DNA from: Prorocentrum cordatum
Lineage: Eukaryota; Sar; Dinophyceae; Prorocentrales; Prorocentraceae
Assembly (NCBI GenBank): GCA_963575745.1
Contig: CAUYUJ010018494.1
Location: forward strand, 137,845-201,844
Direction of reading: 5' to 3'
DNA: 64,000 nt
Part shown: positions 53,001-61,060 of the stretch, in pieces
Numbering within the stretch: the first letter of the stretch is position 1
Layout of the letters: each line of letters opens with the position of its first letter
The notes under the pieces: generated by a model
Databases searched by the model: none
Seen by the model: only the letters and a program-made list of their open reading frames with translations
What the model was told of the DNA's origin: nothing
Translations under genes and position numbers: made by a program

Positions 53001-53830
53001 AGGCTGCGTGGGACGATTGGCACCAGACCCTGGATTGGCTGCGCGTCTGCTTTGAGATGCCGGTCGAGGGTAACTTCGAGACATCCTTCGAGGGCCTGCT
53101 AGGCCTTCGCGAGGCCCTCGCACTCCCGGGGGCGCTCGGCAAGCTGCGCTGGCTGGGAGGCGATGCCACCCTGGATCGGATCGGTGCGCTGGACTGGTCC
53201 ACGCGCGAGTACATCGTGGCGGAGGCGGCTCCCTACCTGGAGACGCTCCGCTCCGCCCCCGGGGTCACCTGGCAGGGGGAGGGGGAGATCATCGCGGTGG
53301 TCGAACTCCTCTGCCTGATAGCCTTGGCGGCCGAGAAGGGCCCGGACTGGTTCCAGCCTCCATTGCCGTACGTCACTGACAACAGTAATGTCAGCCGCTG
53401 GCTGCGACGCCGCCGGGCACGGAACGCGGTGGCGCGCCACCTGCTTCGAGTCCTGGCCATGCTGGAGCTACGGTACAAGTTCCGGGTCCTGGACGGGCTT
53501 TACTTACGGACTTACCACAACGAGCTGGCCGACTTCATTACTCGTGCCACGGTGGATGAGGTACGCCAACGGATGGCGGAGGCCGGATGGACCGAGCTGT
53601 CGCCGGCAGCACCGTGGGGCGAGCTGGTGGAGGAGGCCGCCCAGCGCGAGCTGCGGATGCCAGGAGACGACGGGCCCTGGCGCGCGGCTGCGCTCCAAGT
53701 CAAAGGAGCCCGGGAGGCCCTACCACGCTACGCCCCCTTCAGGTCGAGGGGGCGCGGCTGCTGGAGGTGGGAACCGCGTGGCCCCCCTTTGGGGAGGCAT
53801 GGGAGAGCCTCGGTGGGTCGGCGCTGCTAG
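52937..53830 (+). CDS. RT connection and RNase H of element B
   Basis: Continues RT in the -1 frame (GDPGQAYVHPPGDPEM, then the WDDWHQTLDWL ... EGLLGLREALALPGALGKLRW connection with a GK-L-RW block). RNase H: first acidic segment GALDWSTREYIVAEAAP, E in IIAVVELLCLIALAAEKG, D-N in VTDNSNVSRWLRRR, and LRTYHNELADFITR for the last Asp. Around 53735 (GCCCCCTTCAGG) coding sense moves to the -1 frame again, into the second methyltransferase-like domain; one added C would join YAP to LQVEGARLLEVG. The remaining tail to 53830 is noise. Confidence 0.75.
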   Translation, partial: GLLSGDPGQAYVHPPGDPEMVEAAWDDWHQTLDWLRVCFEMPVEGNFETSFEGLLGLREALALPGALGKLRWLGGDATLDRIGALDWSTREYIVAEAAPYLETLRSAPGVTWQGEGEIIAVVELLCLIALAAEKGPDWFQPPLPYVTDNSNVSRWLRRRRARNAVARHLLRVLAMLELRYKFRVLDGLYLRTYHNELADFITRATVDEVRQRMAEAGWTELSPAAPWGELVEEAAQRELRMPGDDGPWRAAALQVKGAREALPRYAPFRSRGRGCWRWEPRGPPLGRHGRASVGRRC

Positions 53831-54690
53831 CGCCGTGGGATGTCGGTGACCGATGGGACCCGGACGACGGGGACCTCCCCAAGGACCCCACTGGGGCCCC
53901 ACGGACCCGCTGGCTGTGCGTGTCACTATCGGAGGACCCCGGTGGACGCGAAGCGACGGGCCTGGAGCGGCTACTGATCACCACTCGGCCTCTGGCCGTG
54001 TTGCTCGACGCCCCCGTCAACTACGCTGCAGTGCGACTAGGGGCGCGCCTACGGCGCCTCGGCTATGTGGCACTCACTCCAGAGACGCGCCTACTGTGCA
54101 CACACTTCGGCGACGTCACGGCACGCGCGCGGGCGGTCCAGGTTTGGGGTTGCGGAGAACGGGTTCGGGCACCGAGCCCCATGCCCCCCCTGGGACAGCC
54201 CTGCGTGGAGCCACGCGGCCTCTGCCAGCTCTGGAAAGAGGCAGGGCGGCCACCGCTGGATGAGCTCCGCCTGGACCTCAACAACGGCACCTTGCTCGTG
54301 GACCCTCGGATCTCGACGACGGGGGATCGCATGATGCCCTGGCCGCGCGGCACATGGCAGCCCGCGGGAGGCGGGCGGGCCCAGCGCGTGGTGATTCATG
54401 ATCCGCGCGGCCCCTGCCATACGGCACGGGCGAAGCCCGACCCGTTGAAGGGCTATGCGAACACCCTGATCCTGGAAGGGTCCGAGGGCGGCTGGACCGT
54501 GCGAGCCCTGCACCCGAAAGAAATCTGGTGCGCCCAGGGGGGCACGGCGGAGCTGTGGGATGCATTGGGCCTTGGAGGTATGCCGATCGCCGAGCGCATG
54601 CGGCAGGCCGCTCGTGCACTCCCGCGTCGCACGGCCCGCTGGGTGCTCCAGTGGGCGGAGCGCCTGCTGAGGCAGGCCGTAGAGGCAGCA
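53735..54690 (+). CDS. C5-cytosine-methyltransferase-like domain 2 of element B
   Basis: Part of a single open frame 53587-57834. Matches to Dcm-type motifs in order: motif I as LLEVGTAWPPFGEAWESLGG (normally FxGxGG), motif IV as LCVSLSEDPGG (Cys kept, Pro replaced by Leu), motif VI as VLLDAPVNYAAV (normally ENV), the RRLGY segment, motif VIII as FGDVTARARAVQVWGCG, motif IX as LHPKEIWCAQGGTAELW, and a motif X-like MRQAARALPRRTARW tail. Several key residues are changed, so catalysis is doubtful, but the architecture is recognisable. It lies between RNase H and the recombinase. In retroelements such domains might methylate element DNA and so affect silencing; this is inference. Confidence 0.6.
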
Positions 54691-55099
54691 AGCGCAGGCG
54701 AGGCACCCGGGGCGCGCGCTGACGTCGGACCCGATCACGACCGACTCGCTAACGACGAGATGGTTAAGCTGTGGCTAAAGGCCTGGCTTCAGGCCCCCGA
54801 TCGCCCAAGCGGGCCATTCGAGGCTGCGCTGGAGGCGGGGAAGTCGACGGACGACGCCGCTCGGTTGGCGGACCAGCTCGACCCCCCTGCTACCGCGCGG
54901 TCCACCGCAGCAGGGGTGGACGGGGCAGGCGGGGAGCGGGTCGGGGCGGTGACCTTCGCTGTTCCGGAAGGCGCGGGCATGCCCAGGCCAAGCGCCATGG
55001 ACGGCGTGGGCGGCGAGGCTCGCCCCCCGCGCAAGGCCCGTCGGCGTGCCCGCAGCGCCCCTGCTCCCGCGCTGGCGAAGCCCGCCGCCTGGCGGTACG

Positions 55100-56240
55100 C
55101 CGGCGGGGGCGCCCCGAAAGGGATTCAAGGTGAACTCACCGACCCCCGCGAGCTGGATGCGACCGCCACCGAGGCGATGTTGGCCCAGCTTGCCGAAGGG
55201 ACGCGGGCCAATTACAGCGCCGGGTGGCGTAACTGGGTACTCTGGCGGAGGCTCCGAGGCCGGAGCCCATACCTGCAGGGGGAGACTCGGGACGCCCGCC
55301 TTACGGATGAGGATGACCTCATCCGGTATGTCGTGTACCTGTACAAGGTGATGAAGAGGCGGGCCACGACCATCCGCCAGCGCCTGTTCGCCATTCGATA
55401 CGCCCACACCCTGGCCGGGCTTGGGGATGTGACCTCCGATCGGCGCCGGCTCTGGACCACGATCGAGGGACTCCGCCGTTGGGACGGAAAGGCGAAACGG
55501 AAGCTGCCGGCCACGCCCCGGATGTTGCGCTGGCTCCGAGAGTACTTGTTCGCCCACGGGACGGCCACGCGCTGGGAGGCGACCATCCTATGGGCGGCGC
55601 TTATGACGGGGTACTTCTTCATGCTCCGCGCGTCGGAGTACTTGGTCCAAGAGGACCGCTCCTGGAGCATGGGACGGGTGGTGCGTGGGCAGGACGTACA
55701 GGGGATGCGCGGGGGTACACCCAGCGCAAGGCTCAGCGACTGCGACGAGGTAGTACTGACGATCACGTCGTCCAAGACGGACCAGTTTAACGCAGGTTGC
55801 GTACGCAACCATTACCGTTCGGGGGTGGAGTTGTGTGTCGTGGACGCACTCGCCGACCTCCAGAGGGAGCTGCCGGACCGGTTTGGACGAGGAACCGAGG
55901 CGGGGCTCCCCCTGTTCCGACGGCCCGATGGCCACCCAATTATGCGGGAGGAGGTGCAGGGGCTCCTCCAACTCGCGGCTGCCGCCTGCGGCGTGGACGC
56001 AGGCCAGATGGGATCCCACTCCCTGCGCATCGGGGGCGCGACGGCGTTGTACCACGCCTGTCGCGACCTGGAAGCGGTCCAGAGGTTCGGGAGGTGGTCC
56101 ACGGACGCCTTCCACGGATACCTCTGGGAGGACCATCGGCGTCAGGCTCCATTCGCCCGAGGCATGGCGGAGGGCCACGCCTTATTGGCCCCGGACGCCC
56201 GCGGTGACGACGGCGCCGCGGCCGGCGCCCGCCCCGACCA
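55100..56240 (+). CDS. tyrosine recombinase of element B
   Basis: In the same frame as domain 2. N-terminal core-binding region: LAEGTRANYSAGWRNWVLW, RLTDEDDLIRYVVYLYKV, RRATTIRQRLFAIRYAH. Catalytic domain: Arg in FMLRASEYL (55627), a Lys in TSSKTDQ, HSLR with His at 56017 and Arg at 56026, Trp in FGRWST (56095) and nucleophile Tyr in HGYLWED (56119). All five classical positions R-K-H-R-(W)-Y are present, so it may be active. It would integrate a circular cDNA by strand exchange, in place of the DDE integrase used by copia. The frame does not stop after the domain but continues into the next gene. Confidence 0.9.
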
Positions 56241-56673
56241 GTTGGCCGGGAGCGCCCCGCCCCAGTTTGGGAGCGATCTGAGGCCCTCGGAACGCCCGGC
56301 CTGGGCGCCCGGGCGCCCCCCCTGGGCGCGCCCTTCGGCGCGAGCAGGGTCAACTACGGAGGGGGAAGGAGAGGGGGAGCTGGTGAGATACGAGCCAGGG
56401 CGAGGAGTTAACGGGCGTGTGGGGAAGCAGCAGGCGGGTCCCACGGGTATTCAGGTCAGGGCGGGGGCTTCGCGTTGTGGGGGTATCCCGGTGGACCTCT
56501 CGCCCTCGACCCCCCTTTCGCTACCGCTCCCGCTCGCCCCAGGCACGCCCACCTCCTCTTGGTCCTCTCATCCGCAGCCATCTCCCACTCCAGAGCGAGG
56601 CACGCGAGCAGCGCGCGCACCCCAGCCTCGCGCGCCAGCCGCGCCTCCGCCCCGCGCTCCGGCAGCGTGCATC

Positions 56674-58875
56674 ATGGGATTCCTGGTGGGCCTGGTGGCC
56701 CCGGACCAGAGCAAGGCGCGTGGCCATGACTACAGCATCATGGCGGTGAACCCCCTCGGCGTCGTCGTCTCGGGAGCCGCGCTGTCGGACGAGCTCCGGA
56801 GTGCCGCCCACAACATCCTGTACACGGTGGTGAACGAGCTGGACAGCGAGGACCTCGTCGAGGTGGTCAACCACGACCACGAAGCAGCCCCGTGCATCGC
56901 GGCGGCTTGCTTGGCCGCGGGGGCGAGCGAGGACCACGGCCAGCTGGTGATCGTCGACGGCAATCGGGGCGCGTGGGGGGTGGGCGCGGGGCCGAATATC
57001 AAGGTCCAGCGCCAGGCGGCCAAGCTGGCGCTCGCCCTGGCCCAGTTCCAAGGGCAGCCCATGCCGGAGCTCCGCGAGCTCTGCAAGCACAACAGGGGGC
57101 TGCTCGACATGATGCGCACGGTGGACGCGGAGGCGGTCGTCGAGCTCACCGACGTGGACGACGCCTCGAGCAGGGGCGAGGGGAGGTCGACCCCAGCCCC
57201 GGTCCTCGAGCCGGGCGAGGACGCCGTGACCGCGGCGCTGGCGCGTGCGGCCATCCAGGCTGCAGCGCGGCGCCAGAGCAAAGGCGCTCCAGTGGAGCGC
57301 CCGCGGCCCCCGCGGTCCCCGGGGCAGGAGCGCCTCGCCGAGGAGGTCCGCAAGCGGGAGAGGCGCCCTGCGCCCTTGCGCTCGCCCTCGCGCGCGAGGC
57401 GCCGCGATCGCGAGCGCGATGAGCCTCGCGATCGCGGGCGCAGGGGACGGGAGGAGGAGGCCGTCTTGAAACCCAAGACGGGCGGCGCCCCCCCGAAGGC
57501 CGACATCGTGAAGCGTGAGGCCGTCCTGAAACCCAAGAGCGGGGGGGCGCCGCCGCGGTCCTTCGAGGTGAAGACCGAGGTGGAGGGGGCGGCGGCGCCA
57601 GGCGCGGGGGACGGTCCGCCCCAGCGCCAGCCGCGCTCGAGGAGCCGCCGTAGGCGCAAGGAGGAGCAGCGCCAGGGCGCCCAGCAGCAGCCCAGTGACC
57701 AGCACGACGAGGGCGAGTCCATCATCCGCATCGAGCGGGTGCCGCACCACGTCGATGCCGAGGTGGTCAGGCAGGTGGTCGTGCCCTTCGGGGTCGTCAA
57801 ACACATCGCCTTCCTGTACGACCACCGCCACTAGCGGGAGCCGTGCGTGCTGGTGGAGTTCCAGCGCCGCGCTGACGCAAAGCGCGCGCGGGAGTGCATG
57901 AGGTCGAACTATCGGTTCTACAAGACGGACCCGTGCACGGTGGTCACGGAGTGGGCGAGCCGACCTCGCGGCCCTGACCCAGGCAGCGACGGGGAGGATG
58001 GCCCGACCATCCAGCCGCCTGCCTGCCCGACGTGCGCTCTCAAGATGCGCTGGAGCTCCTTTGACCCGGGAGACGGTTGGGGTTGCGATATGTGCCCCGC
58101 GGGCGGAGCTAACAGCGGAGCCCTGCGGTGGCACTGTAAGGGGTGCGACGTGAGCTACTGCGAGGCTTGCCGCGTCGCCTTCGGCAAACCCAAGACGGCG
58201 GTGGAGAAGGCCCGGCGGAGCGGCCACACCGTGCGGGAGGCGCCGGGCCCCCGTGCCGGCCATGGAGAGCGCCCCAGCACGGGTGCCACGGGTGCGGGGG
58301 CTGAGGGGGACCGCCCGCCGGGCGACCTCAGCTGGCCCAAGCGTGAGAGGTCGCCCAGCCGCCACCGGCCCAAGCGCGAGAGGTCGCCCAGCCACAGTCT
58401 GGCGCGGGACCCAGCGTGGGCGCGGCGCGGCGACACCCCGCCCGGCCGCGCGCGGCGTAAGACCGGGAAGCACGCTGGGCAGCTTCGCGCTCCTCGCGGC
58501 GGCTGGTACGAGCAGGAGAAAAAGCGGCGGCGTGCTGCCGCCGCGGAGGCTGCCGCGGGCGGGTGTGGGATCCCAGCCTGGCGTGGCAAGGGCGCGGGCG
58601 ACAAGGGCGGCAAGGGCGGCAAGGTCAAGGGCAAGTACTCCGGCAAGGCCGCCAAGGGCTCCAAGGGCGGCGGCAAGGGCGATAAGAGCGGCAAGGGCGG
58701 CCACTCCAAGGGCGACCAGGGCAGCCGCGGCCGGAGTGAGCGTGACTGGCCCAGCGCGGACGGTCGCGCGTCGAGGGGCGGCGATGGCGGCAGCCCCCGG
58801 GACCCCAGTGAGCGCGGCGGAGACCGCAGCGGAGACGAGAGCCGCGACCGCCGGGGGAAAACGCCCTCCATCTAG
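56674..58875 (+). pseudogene. RRM and zinc-finger basic protein, interrupted by one in-frame TAG
   Basis: ATG 56674 (MGFLVGLVAPDQSK) lies in the same frame as the recombinase, but composition changes here and the upstream leader contains acceptor-like CCGCAG, so I treat it as a separate gene. Residues 1-150 form an unrecognised domain. Then comes an Arg/Asp/Ser-rich segment with two copies of EAVLKPKxGGAPP (57459-57555). An RRM-like fold (IIRIERVPHHVDAEVV, FGVVKHIAFLYDHRH, stop, CVLVEFQRRADAKRA) is broken by TAG at 57832-57834. After it, a cysteine cluster CPTC ... CDMC ... CKGC ... CEAC (58027-58175) resembles a ZZ-like zinc domain. Two PKRERSPS repeats and a Gly/Lys-rich tail end at 58875. 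Likely RNA-binding. The stop could be a mutation, a sequencing error or readthrough. Confidence 0.6.
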
Positions 58876-58965
58876 GCGTGGAGCTCCCCCCGTACCCCGA
58901 CGCCAGCGCCCGCGGCATCGCGGGCGCGGGCTGAAGGCGGCGGCCTGTGAGTGAGCCGGCCCTCC
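58876..58965. other. 3' flank of the RRM gene
   Basis: Short GC-rich stretch before the palindromic array. Nothing recognised. Confidence 0.4.
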
Positions 58966-58970
58966 TCTCA

Positions 58971-59120
58971 GCCTACCGTGCGCAGGTGGCGCCTGCGATC
59001 CTTGAGCCTACGGTACGCAGGTGGCGCCTGCGATCTTGTTTCTTGTAGCCTACGGTACGCAGGTGGCGCCTGCGATCTTCTTTCTTTTAGCCTTCGGTAC
59101 GCAGGTGGCGCCTGCGATCC
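58971..59120 (+). repeat. four copies of a ~42-bp unit with GCAGGTGGCGCCTGC hairpin
   Basis: Units begin GCCTACGGTACGCAGG at about 58971, 59006, 59048 and 59090. Each contains a GCAGG ... CCTGC inverted repeat around GGCGCC, followed by CGATC and a T-rich spacer. Confidence 0.9.
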
Positions 59121-59431
59121 TCTCTCTTTGGAGGAGTTTAACGTTGCGCGCACGTCGCGTGCTTCCTGGACCCGGCCGTGCCGCGCGTCTTGCGCGCCGT
59201 GCGGTCGGGGCCACACTTGCGCTCTGCGCCCGGCGCCTCGTGCGCCGCCCCCTTTCGGTTCTTTTGCGCGCATCGCGCACGCGCCGCGCCCGCGCTCGGG
59301 GTGCGCGGGCGCGGAAGGCCTCAAGGTTGCAGGCAAGTGGCCGCGCGCGCGAGGCTCTTGCAGCCTCTGGTTCCGCCCTCGCACTCGGGCGGGGCGTCCC
59401 CGCGCGCGCGGCTGCGTCTTTCTTTTCTCAT
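59121..59431. other. GC-rich spacer
   Basis: CG-rich sequence with overlapping ORFs on both strands, none convincing. Confidence 0.4.
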
Positions 59432-59642
59432 GGCCGAGCGGCCGCAGGCGTACCAGAGCGCGAGCGCGCGGGCCGTCAGGGCCCACGCGCTCGCGTTGAG
59501 CGTGGGGCCATCAGGGCCCACGCCCGGCGGAGATGCGCGTCGCCACGCTGCCATGAAAATACCATCGCCCTGTCCTGGTCCCTCTCTCGTCCCCTCCTCT
59601 CCTCCTCCTCCTCCGTTGAGTGCACGCGTATCTCACTTAACT
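59432..59642 (+). repeat. direct repeat copy 1 (211 bp)
   Basis: Runs from GGCCGAGCGGCCGCAGGCGT to TATCTCACTTAACT. Nearly identical to 59783-59994. Confidence 0.93.
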
Positions 59643-59698
59643 TGTGTAGTCTGATTGGTTGTAGACTGCAGGTTAAGTGGGAGGGGGTGTGGGCTCAG

Positions 59699-59711
59699 GT
59701 AGCCATTTTGG
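59699..59711 (+). other. spliced-leader relic (GTAGCCATTTTGG)
   Basis: Thirteen bases identical to the core of the dinoflagellate spliced leader (CCGTAGCCATTTTGGCTCAAG). They are preceded by GGCTCAG, close to its 3' end, and followed by GTCCGTAG, close to its 5' end, so remnants of two or three tandem leaders may be joined here. No splice donor (GT) and Sm site follow as in a true leader RNA gene, so I read it as a relic from a retroposed trans-spliced transcript. Confidence 0.65.
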
Positions 59712-59782
59712 GTCCGTAGCGTTCGGCTCTGGCCGACGCGCGGGTGCCCACCCACCCCGCTTTGCTCCCAGACGCCTGCGTC

Positions 59783-59994
59783 GGCCGAGCGGCCGCAGGC
59801 GTGCCAAAGCGCGAACGCGCGGGCCGTCAGGGCCCACGCGCTCGCGTTGAGCGTGGGGCCATCAGGGCCCACGCCCAGGCGGAGATGCGCGTCGCCACGC
59901 TGCCATGAAAATACCATCGCCCTGTCCTGGTCCCTCTCTCGTCCCCTCCTCTCCTCCTCCTCCTCCGTTGAGTGCGCGCGTATCTCACTTAACT
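59783..59994 (+). repeat. direct repeat copy 2 (212 bp)
   Basis: Second copy of 59432-59642, with about ten differences. It directly precedes the first gag-like exon of element C, so the pair could be end repeats of that element. Confidence 0.93.
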
Positions 59995-60020
59995 CTCTGT
60001 TCCCCGCGCGTTGCCGCGCA

Positions 60021-60533
60021 GGCGGCGGCCTCGAAGCGCCGCGTGCACCTCGGTATCGTGTACGACGAGGAGGCGCGGAAGGCGCGCCCCTGCGTTCGTG
60101 CTTGCGCGGCGCCCTGCGTCTGTGCCGGCGCGTGGCAGCTATGGGCCGAGCAGCTACGCTCGGGGGACCCAGATTTCAAGCTGGGGAAGACGATCCTGCG
60201 GGTCGACCCGCGCGCCCTACAGCTGGCGCGGGATGCTTGCGACAAAGAAGACGGCGCCACCCACGCGACGGCGAGCGCCGCGCCGCGCGGATTCGCTTCT
60301 GCCACCTTTCTCCGCCGTTTCCGCGCGCGCAGGCACCGGCGGCCCGCGCTCCCGAGAAGGCGCGCGGGGCGGGCGGCGCCAGCCAGCCGTGGCGCGCCGC
60401 GCAGAGCTGGAGCAGCGGCTCCTGGGGCAGCGATTGGCCGAAGGGCCAGAAGCGCGAGCGCTCGTGGGGCAGCGATTGGAAGAAAAAGGACACGAGGAAG
60501 GCACGGACGCCGCCGCGCCCGGCGCAGCGCTGA
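60021..60533 (+). CDS. Gag-like exons of element C
   Basis: After an acceptor-like CGCGCAG at about 60020, the sense frame reads KRRVHLGIVYDEEARK. Removal of 60082-60138 joins this to LWAEQLRSGDPDFKLGKTIL and RVDPRALQLARDACDKEDG. Removal of 60256-60332 then leads to a Trp/Ser/Lys-rich tail (SWSSGSWGSDWPKGQKRERS) and a stop at 60531-60533. The tail resembles basic gag C-termini. The N-terminal part of gag is not found. The assignment as gag is by position and composition. Confidence 0.45.
   Translation, partial: GGGLEAPRAPRYRVRRGGAEGAPLRSCLRGALRLCRRVAAMGRAATLGGPRFQAGEDDPAGRPARPTAGAGCLRQRRRRHPRDGERRAARIRFCHLSPPFPRAQAPAARAPEKARGAGGASQPWRAAQSWSSGSWGSDWPKGQKRERSWGSDWKKKDTRKARTPPRPAQR
60082..60138 (+). 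other. putative GC-AG mini intron C-i1 (57 nt)
   Basis: GGAAG|GCGCGC ... TGGCAG|CTATGG. Frame-neutral. Splicing gives EEARKLWAEQL. Confidence 0.62.
60256..60332 (+). other. putative GC-AG mini intron C-i2 (77 nt)
   Basis: GACGGC|GCCACC ... GCGCAG|GCACCG. Shifts from the KEDG frame to the frame of the Trp-rich tail in phase. Confidence 0.5.
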
Positions 60534-61060
60534 GCGCCGCCCTGGCAGGGCGCGCGCGAGCCCCCGTAGGGGTGGAGCCCCTTCAGCCGTCAGAACGGCT
60601 CGCGCGCAAAAGCCTGCCTCCGCCCGCGCCGGGTCGGGGCCGTGACCCGGGCGCGCCCGATAGTTCTACGCTTTGTCGCTAAAATGGCCCCGTGCGCCGT
60701 GCGCAGGACCCCCACTCGCGTGCTGGGACATGCCGCGTGCGCTGTTGCCGCGGAGGCCGCTTCGCTTTCCGCGCCGCGCTGCGAGTGCCCGGCTTGGCCG
60801 CGGCCAGCCTGGGCGGGGCGCGCGGGGGAGTTCCGCGGGGCAGCGTGCGTTCCGAGGGCGCTTTTCGCTGCGCTTTGGCGCCTTGTCCACGTCCGCGGTT
60901 TGCAATCTTGCGCAATGCCTGCCGTGCCGGTGTCGCCCCCGCCGCCCGCATCTGGCGCGCGAAAGCGGGCGGCGCCTGGGGCTGCATGCGTCGTCGCCAA
61001 ATCTCGCAAGGCGCGCTTTCCCGGCTCTCGGTCGCGCGCGAGCCAGCGGCGCGCGTCAGG
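60534..61060. other. spacer between gag-like and RT parts of element C
   Basis: CG-rich, with open frames in several phases (the RT frame is open from 60673), but residues look random until about 61060. Further introns are possible. Confidence 0.4.

Larger units (their letters stand above)
47925..56240 (+). mobile_element. YR retroelement B (5' truncated by element A)
   Basis: Order: gag-like, methyltransferase-like 1, RT, RNase H, cytosine-methyltransferase-like 2, tyrosine recombinase. The RT and recombinase are of the DIRS/Ngaro kind. The gag frame is open from the very first base after the element A border, so A sits inside B's gag or just upstream of it. The right end is not defined; I found no terminal repeats, and the ORF runs on into the next gene. 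Five changes of reading frame, all of -1 type, separate the domains. Confidence 0.78.

Noticed and set aside
56521-58704. 727-codon minus-strand ORF
   Set aside because: Antisense shadow of the RRM/zinc-finger gene; it is Ala/Leu/Arg-biased with no motif.
59690-59725. True spliced-leader RNA gene
   Set aside because: The leader match is incomplete at both ends, and I see no donor GT plus Sm-binding site downstream, so it is read as a relic.
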